64,000 nucleotides of DNA from Forficula auricularia. Taxonomy: Eukaryota > Arthropoda > Insecta > Dermaptera > Forficulidae. The notes beneath the pieces were generated by a model. That model was not told the origin of the DNA, did no database searches, and saw only the letters and a list, made by a program, of their open reading frames with translations. The position numbers were made by a program, and so were the translations under genes. The stretch covers positions 21,109,539 to 21,173,538 of the forward strand of contig JALMQS010000085.1 in NCBI GenBank assembly GCA_024734495.1, read 5' to 3'. Of this stretch, positions 31,932 through 42,968 are shown one piece after another; position 1 is the first letter of the stretch; the number at the start of each line of letters is the position of its first letter.

Positions 31932-32828
31932 GGGTCCGCCAAATAACTTTTTTTTAAATGCTATAAAAAAACTACTGAATATTTTCTCAAATTTCTTTTT
32001 TTATTTGAAAGTACAATCCTTCCGGTTAATAATGGAAAATAATTTCATTCAAATGGCTGCCTCGGCTGGCCATGCAGTAGCCTACACGATCGGTCCAATT
32101 TTTAAGCACATTATCGATTGTGTGCAGCTGTATTTCACCAATGGCTTCACGAATATTGTCCTCTAAAGCGTCAATTGTCTCTGGCTTGTCGGCGTAACAC
32201 TTATCTTTGACGGCACCCCACAAATAATAGTCTAACGGTGTCAAATCGCAGCTCCGAGGTGGCCAAACGACATCAGCTCTGCGGCTGATAATGCGATCTT
32301 CAAAAACAGGGCGCAAAACATCGAGTGTAGCTTCGGCTGTGTGGCACGTAGCGCCGTCCTGTTGAAACCAAATGTTGCCAATATCCTTTGTGAACAAAAA
32401 TTCGTTCAACATGGCCCGATAACGATCGCCATTGACTGTAACGGCCACTCCTTGCTCATTTTCGAAGAAAAATGGCCCAATTATGCCTCTGGACCAAAAT
32501 CCGCACCAAACAGTGACTCGTTTTGGGTGCGTCGGCTTTTCAATGTATGCGTGCGGGTTTTCTGTGCCCCAAATGCGACAATTTTGCTTGTTTACATACC
32601 CGCCAAGATCAAAATGAGCTTCATCTGAAAAGATGATTTTTTTGGCAAAATCGGCATCTTCTGTAAGTCGATCGCAGGCCCAATTAGCGAAGCGAAAACG
32701 CATTGGATGGTCACCATATTCGTTCAGCGGAAGGATAAAACTAATTATCTGTCAAATCAAACATGAGCTAAGTGTTACCATTCACGAAATAAGCACTAGT
32801 TGAAAAAAAAACGTTAGATGGCGGACCC
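31932..32828 (-). mobile_element. Deleted mariner-like element, DD41D (rosa) type
   Basis: Ends GGGTCCGCCA and (inverted) GGGTCCGCCATCTAACG, each next to TA (31930-31931 and 32829-32830). The DD41D spacing of its transposase places it in the group known from the rosa element. The N-terminal third of the gene is deleted. Confidence 0.85.
32026..32703 (-). pseudogene. DD41D transposase, catalytic domain only
   Basis: 225 residues starting in HPMRFRFANWACDRL. The catalytic residues are visible: FSDEAHF (first Asp), WFQQDGATCH (second Asp) and LTPLDYYLWG (third Asp), with 41 residues between the second and third. YVNKQNCRIWG and PPRSCDLTPLDYY match the family. The C-terminus is complete (NEIIFHY). 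The paired HTH domains that should occupy about 110 N-terminal residues are missing; in-frame sequence continues a few codons upstream (LNEYGDHP) and then becomes 5' UTR-like. The catalytic core is intact but cannot target TIRs on its own. Confidence 0.85.
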
Positions 32829-32830
32829 TA

Positions 32831-32936
32831 TATTTATAAATCTTTTATAAAAAAAACAACCGTCAAACGTTTATTAAACGATTTCCAAACGTTTCGGGAG
32901 AATTTCTCCCTTTATCATTATATTATATGGTTCGGT
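32831..32936 (-). mobile_element. PLE-type 3' end, decayed core
   Basis: On the minus strand: ATGATAA (32918-32912, expected CTGATGA), A, a perfect stem GGGAG/CTCCC, and GAAAC (32895-32891) GTTTGG. Two core positions are mutated. Confidence 0.45.
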
Positions 32937-33346
32937 GCAGTAAAAACCCGTTTTTTAGTAAGGACGTGTTCTTACTAGTTAAAACGCGTTTCACTGAATA
33001 TCTTTGTGGCAACTAGAATTTACTGATGTTGGTTGAGTTTGCCTCAAAGGTCTAGAATCTTTATTGTTGACCTTCTGCCTCATTTTGGGTGTTTATTTTC
33101 AAAAAATTTTAAACGAAAATGTCAAAAATTACATCCTCTACAGTCTACAATTTTGCTTCTAATGAAGATGTAATTTTTGAGATTTTCGTTTAAAAATTTT
33201 TGAAAATAAACACCCAAAATGAGGCGGAAGGTCAAAAATGAAAATTCTAGATCTTTGAACCAACATCAGTAAACTCTATAGTTGCCACAAAAGTATTCAG
33301 TGAAACGCGTGAACACGTTCTTACTAAAAAACGGGTTTTTACTAAA
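32937..33346. mobile_element. ~410-bp TIR element (MITE-like)
   Basis: Inverted arms nearly span the element: AGTAAAAACCCGTTTTTTAG at the left and its complement at the right. Inner paired blocks are AAATAAACACCCAAAATGAG and ACATC...GATGT at the centre. Non-coding. Confidence 0.7.
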
Positions 33347-34150
33347 ATATATTTATCCAGTGGCGCGCGGTCCATAGATGCTGTGGATGCTTCGCATCCC
33401 TAAAATTTCAAATTTCAAATGTATTTTAAGACCATCTCATAAAAAATGTAAATTTAAATTTGAAAAATAATGAAAAATACTGTCTTTATCTTATCAATAA
33501 ATTATATAAAAAGCGTGTTTAAAAAGAGCCAAAAATAAAATAATATTTTTAAAAATAAAGGTTCTTTTTTGGACAACATTCTCTGGTAGAAATGTCACCA
33601 ACAGCCACTGTTATATACCTATGTGTGTGCGTGTGTATGTGTGTGTATTTTAACTCTTAAGGGAATATCTTTAGGATTGATTTGAAAGAGAAAAGGAAGA
33701 CAAATAGCGCAAGGGTTTGTCATCCCTTCAAGCACGGGGGGTTAATCTATTTCAATAGCGTCCTCTCTCTTTACCCTTAACTGAACTATTAAAGGCTTTA
33801 AAACAAAACAAATTTGATTAAAAGAGATAGACCAGCTTTATTTCAATAGGTATACCTAGAGAGAAAAGAAACAACATTTCATCATATAATTAATAATATT
33901 AGCCTTGTCAAATATACCTAGAAATGAAATAATACTTCTAATTAAATTTATTTGACAAAAGAATGAATTATGGCAAATGATTTTACCTAGTCAAATAGAA
34001 ATGAAAAAAAAAACTTCTTGTCTGAAATTAAATAGAAATTTATAATAGAAAATTTAAAAATTCATTCTACACCTTTTCCAATTTTATTTGAGAAAACTGC
34101 AATTGTATTTCAGAATTCTCAATTCAATTTCAGAAAATATACATACCTAA
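33347..34150. other. Unassigned; one hAT-like end
   Basis: CAGTGGCGCGCGGTCCATAG at 33359-33378 resembles a hAT left end, but no partner was found. A (GT)n run lies at about 33624-33650. The remainder is AT-rich with no gene. Confidence 0.35.
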
Positions 34151-34985
34151 CAGGTCATTCAATAAGTCCGTAGGATAAGTAAGAAAAAAACAAAATTTTG
34201 ACAAAACTCGATTTTATTATTCAACATAGTTGCCTTCGAGGGCGACACAACGAGTATAGCGATTTTCCAACTTTTCGATACCACTTTTATAGTACGATTT
34301 CTCTTTCTCGTCAAAATAGGCCTCAGTTTCAGCGATTACTTCATAATTGGACTTCTTTTGGATTCTGGTGTGTAATAGTGAAGCCATGTCTCATCCATTG
34401 TCACATATCGACGATAGAATTCCATTTTATTGCGGTTTAACAGAGCCAAACACTCCTCTGAAGCATCTATTCGTTGTTGTTTTTGGTAGACTGTGAGCTC
34501 ACGCTGCACCCACTTTGCACAGAGCTTTCACATATCCAAATGTTCGTGTAAAATGGTAAAAACACATATATAGATATCTTTACAATGTCAGCTAGCTCGT
34601 GCACCTTCAATTTGCGATCGTTCATAACCAAGGAGCTAAGGAGGAACAGCTAGGCTAGAAAAGCAGGAGTGGGGGTGTCTCCAGTCAGGACAGGCATTTC
34701 CCCTCCAGCCGCCATCTTGCGACTGGCGGCTGGTGACGTCATGTGGAGACACTTTCTCGAGCTAGCCTTCCCTCCCTACCTCCCTGTTCATACCAATTTG
34801 TGGATTTTTTTATGTTTTCTGGAATAACAGCCTCATTTGGGCGTTCACTGCGCTCTGCATCATTTGTGTTGGTACGACCACGTTTAAATTCAGCAATCTA
34901 CTTCTCTACCATTTGTCTCGATGGAGCAGAGTTCGGATAATGTTTATCAAGCCATTGTTTGGTTTCCACTGTATTTTTTTCATAT
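34151..34985 (-). pseudogene. Degenerate mariner transposase (DD34D), interrupted
   Basis: Read on the minus strand: the N-terminal HTH VETKQWLDKHYPNSAPSRQM and AEFKRGRTNTNDAERS (with a stop at a conserved Trp position), then after an insertion DRKLKVHELADIVKIS, then a frameshifted piece. Next comes FYRRYVTMDETWLHYYTPES with the first catalytic Asp, then a deletion removing the second and third Asp, and finally YFDEKEKSYYKSGIEKLE with RYTRCVALEGNYVE. Only one TIR-like end (AGGTCATTCAATAAGTCCGT, 34152) is visible. Clearly dead. Confidence 0.75.
34631..34790. mobile_element. ~160-bp GC-rich insertion in the mariner
   Basis: The transposase sequence is interrupted between GATC and the second GTTCATA. 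The 7-bp repeat GTTCATA (starting at 34619 and 34787) is the likely target duplication. The insert is GC-rich with weak inverted similarity between its ends (GGTGTCTCC / GGAGACAC) and contains GCCGCCATCTTGCGACTGGC. Class unknown. Confidence 0.5.
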
Positions 34986-35555
34986 TTAGGTTTATATTAT
35001 ACATATAAATATACACTTTTTAAGGTCTAATCCAACAATATAGGTACATACGCTATTTTGAAATATGCTACATATAATTTATTTATTAGGAATTTAAACT
35101 ACTAAATGGAATGATTATGAATTTATAGACTAAAATAAAGTTTACATATTCAACGCCTCACAGCATAAACTACATATATTCATATAAAAGCATGATTAAT
35201 TAACTTGACATAATATAAATTAAAATATCTCTCATTATTATAAAATTTATTTATTTTCAATATTTATCTAATTATTATCTAATTATTAATTAATTGTTGT
35301 TCTTTTTGAGTGTATAAATAACAAAGTAATATTGACTGTTGAAATGCGGTTTCTGTTTGTCTAGCGATCTATAAATTATTGATTGATTTCCTAAATATCT
35401 ACCTATTGGAATAACTTTGTGAAGGGTATCCAATCAAATCGATAAATACACGAGTGTCTTACATTTAAACCATATATATGAACATGGAACGCCAAATTCA
35501 GTTTAAGATAGCTCAGTTTTTTTAACAAACCTATGTTTAAAATAATAATAATAAT
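34986..35555. other. Unassigned AT-rich stretch
   Basis: No gene or repeat copy recognised. An (AAT)n microsatellite is at 35540-35562. Confidence 0.3.
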
Positions 35556-35562
35556 AATAATA

Positions 35563-35800
35563 AATGTTAGTTTGAAAGTTTATAATAGGAAAATAAGGAC
35601 AAGTTTTTATGTGTGACTTTTTTATTTGTCAGCCAACGTTTCGTCGACTTTGCCAACTTCTTCAGGGTTTCAAATAGTCATAGACGAATGTGTGGAATGA
35701 CTATTTGAAGCCCTGAAGAAGTCGACGAAACGTTGGCTGATAAATAAAAAAAGTCACACATAAAAACTTGTCCTTATTTTCCTATTATAAGCTTTCGAAT
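35563..35800. mobile_element. PLE-type head-to-head pair
   Basis: Left arm minus, right arm plus. Both arms read outward from the 58-bp centre as CTGAAGA, stem, GAAACGTTGGCTGA, AAAAGTCACACATAAAAACT, TTGTCCTTATTTTCC. Cores are at 35665-35638 (minus) and 35713-35731 (plus). The plus core has its stem reduced to the self-complementary GTCGAC. Same family as 22.6 and 58.9 kb. Confidence 0.6.
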
Positions 35801-36015
35801 TAATACAAATTATGGAAGGAAATGATAATAATAATAAATGTTAGTATAATTAGTAAGGTAATATGTTACCTATTTGTTTGATATTCAAGGAAAACCTCAA
35901 TCATAAATCACTCAAAAATCTTCAAAAGTTATGGGCTCCATTTAAAAATTCTAATTTTAATATGAAATTTCCATACAGTAGTTTTTTTTTACATATAGAA
36001 ACAATTTCAGTATAG

Positions 36016-36720
36016 AAAAATCGGTTGTCTGTAAAAAGTCGGTTTACTGACGATAGTTGAACGTGACAACGTCATAAGAAAATACTGATGGAATGGTATT
36101 TTCTTATGACATTAATTTTCTTAAGAAAATACTGATGGAATGGTATTTTCTTATGACGTTGTCACGTTCAACTATCGTCAGTAAACCGACTTTACAGACA
36201 ACCGATTTTTTTCATAAAATTCTTCGTTCAGAAAAATCATTTTAAATTTACAAAATACTTGAATAAAATTTATTGTTTAAATTTCTACTCGACTGTTAAA
36301 ATTTAATTTTTGATTTTATTATTTTATAATAATAAATTTTGTATTGACATTATTTCTTTCAGCAAGTAAACTGAATAAAAGTTGTTGTTCAATTAGTTAC
36401 TTAATTATTTTTGCAAATTTAATTGTAATTTGTTGTAAAAAAGTAATAATTTTGAATAATTTATTATAAGAATAAACTGTGATTAAATTATTGTTCATAA
36501 ATCTTAAATTTAAAATTTAAAATTTGGAAACATCATTAAAATTTTTGTAACTGTAGCTTTTAAAAAGCCCGCCTCAATCTTTGTCGCTCGTTCCGCGCTC
36601 TCGCTTGCACTTCAAGCCTTAAATGGAACGCCTCAGAGCGAGGTAACGCCGCATGAGTCATGTTTTTTTGTGCGTGCAGCCGGCTCCATCGAATTATAAG
36701 ACGTTGTCACGTCAAAATAT
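36016..36720 (-). mobile_element. Repeat family Y, copy 2
   Basis: Inverted relative to 17656-18402: the TGACGTGACAACGTCTTATA block is at about 36695-36714 and the long hairpin at 36016-36210. The hairpin loop contains an extra inverted duplication of AAAATACTGATGGAATGGTA. The CG-rich segment (AGTGCAAGCGAGAGCGCGGA) is at about 36590-36612 on the minus strand. Confidence 0.6.
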
Positions 36721-36929
36721 TCGAAAAAGAAAAGAAATGATTTTTTAAGATTTTTTAAATTCTTGAGAGAACTTTAAAAAAAAATGTTATACTAGTAGAG
36801 CTAAAATATAAACTAAAATATGAACAAAGTTCTTGAAATATTAATGAATTTTCATATGAGACTCGAAATGGAAAAATAGTAGGTCAAAATGGGCCACCCT
36901 AATATATATAATTATATATTCTTAAAATC

Positions 36930-39231
36930 TTTCACAGAATATTGGCTAAAAACTAGATCTGAAACTAGATTATTATTACACTAACAATAAACCATTATTA
37001 TAACAATATGTACTATATAAATAAACTGTAATTAGAGAATTCCAATTATTAAGAATTTAATTGGCTTAATTTCAAAGATGGCGATTAATTAGACCTCGAT
37101 ATTATCAATATAAACATGAATTTGAAAAATACGTAATTTCTTCCTTACTGCCTTAATTTAATTGCTTATTAGGTGACTATTCAATGAGATAAAGTACGAT
37201 GTTGAACATTTTTTTTTGAAAGAACCAGATCCTCAACAAAAAATGAACTCGTTTTAACTGAAATACCTACATATAATATTAGCCCAGTAAATAGAGGATC
37301 CAAAAAGTGGTTCAGCTTACATTAATTTCGGGAAAAGATTTTTATTTTTACGATCGTTTGGTATGGTGTGGATATGGCAAATCTATGTTTGCGACATCGA
37401 AAGTCTGGGGACAACTTTTGGTGCCCGAAAAACCTCGAAATTTTCGGACTTTTTCCAGTTTTTTGCTTATAACTCAAAAACGGTCCATATTTTTTAAATA
37501 TTCGTCCTATAAAAAATTGAAGAGTAGAAAATTTCACATCGATTAAAAAAATGCAAAATTGGTCGAGTAGTTCGATTTTTAATGGGGATCCAAAAAAGAG
37601 CCCCCCGGATCACTTTTGAATACCTATCCCAAAAATTCGCACTTTTTTCGATTTTTCCCATTTTGGCCATGAAGGACCACGTTTTCGACAAAGACCAGTT
37701 TATACATTTTTAAACAAGATCAAAATTTGAAACAAAGTTTCATCTTAATTGGATAATAGTAACTCGTGACGCAATGAGATTGAAGTTTTTCCATCATAAA
37801 ATGAAAACTACTCATCCGGAAAACCCGATTCCTATCTCATTCTGTAGGAAATTTTGGATATCTACAAATCTAAAAGTTTAACAAAAAGTGGTCCAAGGAA
37901 ACGTTTAAGTAAACAAAATTTCCTAGAGAATGAGATAGGAATCAAGTTTCTAGGATGAGTAGTTTTCATTTTATGATGGAAAAACTTCAATCTCATTGCG
38001 TCACGAGTTACTATTATCCAATTAAGATGAAACTTTGTTTGAAATTTTAATCTTGTTTAAAAATGTATTAAGTGGTCTTTGTCGAAAACGTAGTCCTTCA
38101 TTTTATGATAGAAAAACTGCGATTTTTTGGAAAAAATCGCAGTTTTTCAAAAATTCAATCTCATTGTGGCACGAGTTACCATTATCCAATTAAGATGAAA
38201 CTTTGTTTCAAATGTAGCAAATTTAATCCACTTTAAAAATTGAACTACTAGACCAATTTTGCATTTCTTTTTTTTTAATCGATGTGAAATTTTGTACTCT
38301 TCAATTTACTATAGGATGAATATTTACAAAATATGGACCGTTTTTGAGTTATAAGCAAAAAACTGGAAAAAGTCCGAAATTTCGAGGTTTTTCGGCCACC
38401 AAAAGTTGTCCCCCACACTTTCGAGGTCGCAAACTTAGATTTGCCATATCCACACCATACCAAACGATCCTAGAAATAAAACTCTTTTCCGCAATTAATG
38501 TAAGCTGAAACCCCTCTATTTACTGGGCTATATGTATAATCCTTTGCAAATGTTTCAAGCTCGTGGAACTTACTACCTGTTGGAATGACTGATTCACAAG
38601 CCCTTGAAAACGACTCGTTGATTAGTTCTCGAAACGTTATAGGTACATTCTGATGTAAATATTTCATTGAAAATGTCTAATCTAAAATAGTTTTAGCCAA
38701 AATTTCTCTTACATTAAACAACTCAACCACAAAAACATCAATTCTACAATTTTTTAATAAAGTCAATATTTTACGAAATATACTTAAAAAAGCGGAAGTG
38801 TACCTATACATTAAATTATCAAGATGGCGGTGAAAGCTCCTTTCACTTCTTCAGGATTTTTTTATCCGTCTGCCTCAATGAACAGCATCTTTATTAATTC
38901 TCAAATCTTTTGAAATTATTTTTGTTAAAAACGAGGTTATTTTCATTGAAGATGGTTCTTTCGAAATCAAAAATGTTCAATATCGTATCTGATCTCATTA
39001 AATAATCACCCAATAAGCAATCAAATTAAAGCAGTAAGGAAGAAATATTATTCAAATCCATGTTTTTATAGATAATATCGGCTTCTAATTAATCGCCATC
39101 TTTAAAATTAATTAAGCCAATTAAATTCTTAATAATTAAAGGTTTCCAATTAAAATGTATTTATACATATCGTTATAATAATGTTGTATTGTTAGGGTAA
39201 TAATAATCCAGTGCTTAACCAATATTTCGTG
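36930..39231. repeat. 2.3-kb imperfect palindrome
   Basis: Long inverted arms: AAGATGGCGATTAATTAGAC at 37076 against its complement near 39100; AAACGGTCCATATTTT near 37480 against 38330; TTTTCGACAAAGACC at 37683 against 38080; centre near 37900. The right arm carries about 390 extra bases between 38540 and 38925, which include a decayed PLE-type motif near 38845 and explain the shift in symmetry. The central part belongs to repeat family Z. Short mirror-image frames occur on both arms; none has a domain. Confidence 0.75.
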
Positions 39232-39856
39232 AAAAATGTCAATAAATCGATCAAATCAAACAAACATTTAATAAATATAATAATCCAAGGGAAATTTTCC
39301 AAAAAATTTTAAAGTTTATTGTGAATGGCGGATTTAGCACTTGAGAGACTCCAGACGACGATTTTGATTAAAATCAGGGATTATATGATTTTTGGGGCGA
39401 CAATTTGATCTGCCAGGGTCTCATCTTCGAGTAACTTTAATTTGATTGTTTTTGAAGTGAAACTTCTTTAGCGACGTATCTGTTTGAATTTTTGTTACAA
39501 TAAAGGGGAAATGACTCAATAGAGGGGAAATAAGAGACAAGCCTTGAGGGGCTTCGAACTCTGGACTCCGTAGTGTATTTTAAAATAAAAATTTAAATTT
39601 AATAATTTTAATAAAATATATTTGTCATGCATTATTAGTGGGTTTTAAAATTTTAAGTTAAATTTCCTAATTTTAATAAATTGCATTTGTCATGAACTAT
39701 AAGTGGGTTTAAAGTTTCATTTCTCTCTTGAGCTCATGGGGATGAGTCTCGCACATTTTTTTTAATTAAAATAATTATTCACAATTGGGTATGTCAATAA
39801 AAAATTTATAATCAATTATTTTTTCAATTTCCTTTTAATAAATAATTAATTGTTTT
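39232..39856. other. Unassigned, with Helitron interior matter
   Basis: Around 39360-39460 the blocks GATCTGCCAGGGTCTCATCT and TTTAATTTGATT match Helitron interiors, and 39600-39710 holds two TTTTAATAAA..TTTGTCATG..TTA.AGTGGGTTT repeats. No ends visible, no gene. Confidence 0.4.
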
Positions 39857-40055
39857 GGGGGTAGGGTAGGCTAGGGGTTAGCATGTCAGCCTGCTAACCA
39901 AGTGGACCCGGGTTCGAATCCGACTAGAGGCATCCGGCTAAAACCTGACCCCCCTCCACCCCGGGGAGGGATAGGAATCAAATTTACTAAAAAATAATTA
40001 GTATCGTAAATTGGCTTATGGCTAGAAAGGCCGAAAAGCTCAAAAAAAATAATAA
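39857..40055 (+). mobile_element. SINE-2 copy 1
   Basis: tRNA-like head with B box GGTTCGAATCC (39911-39921), a body with GGCATCCGGCTAAAACCTGA, a tail ATGGCTAGAAAGGCCGAAAAG, then A8. Flanked by TAATTGTTTT (39847-39856 and 40056-40065). This copy has the canonical B box and is slightly longer than the other two. Confidence 0.85.
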
Positions 40056-40065
40056 TAATTGTTTT

Positions 40066-40639
40066 TTTAAATTTTAAAACACACTAATAGTTAATTATAA
40101 ATATTATTATATAGTAAAATTATAAAATATAATCAATTAGTGAAGGATTGATGGGAAGGATGGGGATTGAATTAACAATCGACTTGATTGGGGAATAATG
40201 GAATTGAAATAATTATCGGAAAAGAGGTTTTTTTATCTAATTAGATTTTTCCTCTTATTAAAAACAAGGACTAAAGATGAATAAGGACACTCGATGGTGG
40301 AGAAGCAATCTCCGAAATCGAAGCTAAAATACAAGGTATACATTAATTAATGTAAAATAATTGGTTTAATAAAATTTATAAAAAAAAAAAAAAAAAGTAA
40401 TCAATTAGTGGAAGGAGAAATATGGAATTGGAATAATTATCGGAAAAGAGGTTTTTTCTTTAATTAGTTTTTTCCTCTTATTAAAAACAAGGACTAAAAA
40501 GATGTTCAAGGACACTCGATGGTGGAGAAGTAATCTCCGGAGTCGAAGCTAAAATACAATGTATACATTAATTCATGTAAAATAATTGGTTTAATAAATG
40601 TATTTCAATTAAAATAATCAATTAGTTGTACCTTCCATA
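40066..40639. repeat. ~225-bp tandem duplication
   Basis: Two units (about 40135-40385 and 40400-40615) share GGAATAATTATCGGAAAAGA...TTATTAAAAACAAGGACTAAA and GACACTCGATGGTGGAGAAG. Each has a GGAGA/TCTCC stem followed by GAAATCG or a variant, reminiscent of the AT-type PLE motif (CTGATGA replaced by CGATGGT). The first unit ends in A17. Confidence 0.55.
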
Positions 40640-41739
40640 CAGTGACGGAGTCAGAAAATTTTCATGGGGGGGGGGGGTCAATCCACAAATCAAAATATTT
40701 AGTGGAATTTTTTTTTTATTAAAACAGATAGTCCAGTAAAATTGTGTTTTTACCCAGAAAGTTTTGGGGTAGTTTTAATTTCTTCGACCCTTTATGTTTT
40801 GGGTGTGCTGAATCCGTGTCGCAATGAGGTTGATGTTTTGAAAAACTGCAATTTTTTGCAATTTTTCCTTCATAAAATGAAAACCATTCATCCTAGAAAC
40901 TTGATTTCTATTTTATTGACTTGAACGTTTACTTGGACCACTTTTTCGATATAACTCTTAGATTTATCGATATCTAGCATTTTCCATGACAGGATATGAT
41001 CCGAATCCTCAAAAGTGTCATGGAAAATGCTAGATATCTATAAATGTAATAGTTTTATCAAAAAAGTGGTCCAAGGAAATGTTCAAGGGAACAAAATTTT
41101 CTAGAGAATGAGACAGAAATCAAGTTTCTAGGATGAGTGGTTTTTATTTTACGAAAGAAAAACTGCAATTTTTTGCAAAAAATTTGAGTTTTTCAAAATT
41201 TCAACCTCATTATGACCCGGGTTACCATTATCCAATTAAGATGAAACTTTGTTTAAATTGTTGCAAATTTAATCTTATTAAAAAATTTATAGAGTGGTCT
41301 TTGTCGAAAACGACCCCTTTCTTGGTCAAAATGTGAAAAAATCGAAAAAAGTGGGTTTTGGGATTTGCGGAAACAGAAAAAATACTCCCATTTTCAACTA
41401 GCTCTTGAGCCAGAATAGTTGGTTGGAGAAAAAACATAAATGATGAAATTTGTAGGAAATTTTATGAACTTTCATTTTGAATTGGTAGGTTATTTAGGAA
41501 AAGTTGATAGTTTTGGGGTTATAAACAAAAAATCGCAAAGAAATGAGATTTTTTACCTTTTTTTGCATTTTTGACAATGTTCAGTCACGAAATTTTGAGA
41601 GTAAACCTCAGATTCGGATTCAGCACACCAAAAAAACATATAGGATCAAAAAATTAAAACTGCGCGGGACCCTTTTAGAGAACAATTTAACTGGACTAAA
41701 AAGGTAATCATAAGTTTCATGTATTTGATTCGATCGCGA

Positions 41740-42830
41740 ATCGAATGCAGATGATTATTGTCAAATATTAAGTGAAAATAACATCCGAATTTATATATTT
41801 CTAGCTTGAAATAGTGAAGTTCATTTTCTCATTAATATATCAAAGAATAATTAGCACATTAACGAGAATTGTTTTTGATCACGCTTTTTTTTAAACAATA
41901 TATATATCGCGAGACTACTGCTGGTTTTTTTATGATAATGATGAGAGAAGGAGTTACACCAAAAAGGTGCAATCCCTAAAGGCCTGGATTGGCCCCACCA
42001 TCGTGAAAAGAAGAAGAAAGAATTTTATGGGTTGGGCGGGGGTCGAAGTTATCTGTGGATACGGGTCTTAAATAGCTGAAGGTTATAAGTCGCTGGAAAG
42101 ATGGTGGCAGGGAGCGAGTTCCAGTCTCTAGAAGACATAGGGATAAAAGAGTTGGCGAAAGCGCTTGTTCGATTTTTATCCAATTTGACAGCGAAGGGTG
42201 CTGAGCGTTCGAAAACCGCGTGTTTCTCGTAAAGAGGGCATTAGGGGGATAATTGATTTCAGCTCGACTGAACAGACACCGTGATAGTATCTGTAGTACA
42301 GGGAAAGGGCAGAAACGGTTCTTCGGTGAGCCAGGGAGTCGAGTGAGTTGGTTAGAACCGGTTCTCCTATTAGTTTAATTGCTCACTTCTGAATTGCATC
42401 CAGTGTAGCAAGAGAATGTTTGGAGGCACCCCTCCACAGATGAGAGCCATATTCGAGACAGGGACGAATTTGAGCCTTATACAGTATAAGAAGTTGACTG
42501 GGAGTATAACAGCGTCTAGACCTAAATAGGAGACCAAGCTTGCGCGCTGCAGCTTTAGCAGTGGTTGAGATATGGTCATTCCATGCTGGTTGAAGCTATT
42601 GGAGTCTGCTGAGTCTTAAGTCTGAACCAAGAGAGAATGAAAAAGATGTGATCCATTTGGCTATAATCCAGCATCATTTCGCGTTTAGCCCGTATGATAC
42701 TTTTTATATTAAACACTGATATGGATCACCAATATCTTGTTTAAAAAGCGCGATCAAAAACCATTCTCGTTAATATGTTAATTATTCTTTGATATATTAA
42801 TGAGAAAATTAACTTGGCTAAAAAAGTACT
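41740..42830. repeat. Foldback element FB-1, copy 3 (interrupted)
   Basis: Outer arms (AATATATCAAAGAATAATTA at 41837 and the complement near 42790) and the CGCGAGACTACTGC block match copies 1 and 2 but are more diverged. The element is split by the LINE-A tail at 41925-42583. Removing it restores the order CTACTGC...CTATTGGAGTCTGC. Confidence 0.65.
41925..42583 (-). mobile_element. LINE-A copy 2, 3' tail
   Basis: Flanked by TGCTGG (41919-41924 and 42584-42589), with T7 at the plus-strand left (poly-A). About 90% identical by eye to 2513-3179. The coding tail is disrupted, for example by an insertion near 42285 and one-base shifts; the YKAQIRPCLEYGSHLWRG block is still readable near 42480. 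5'-truncated within the post-RT region. Confidence 0.85.
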
Positions 42831-42968
42831 TCATGAATATAAAAAACAACAAAATTCTTGATTAAACTTATGAAATTATTTAATTAAGGTTAGTTTGCCA
42901 TAAAAAACGGTTTGTCATTGTCGGGGTTCTGACCCCCCCCTCCCCGTGGCTACGCCTCTGCTTCCATG

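Larger units (their letters stand above)
40640..42960. mobile_element. 2.32-kb hAT-type element with nested insertions
   Basis: Ends CAGTGACGGAGTCAG and (inverted) CAGAGGCGTAGCCACG. The 8-bp flanks CTTCCATA (40632-40639) and CTTCCATG (42961-42968) are a target duplication with one change. The interior consists of repeat family Z (40800-41690), foldback FB-1 copy 3, and a LINE-A tail. No transposase frame. Confidence 0.75.
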
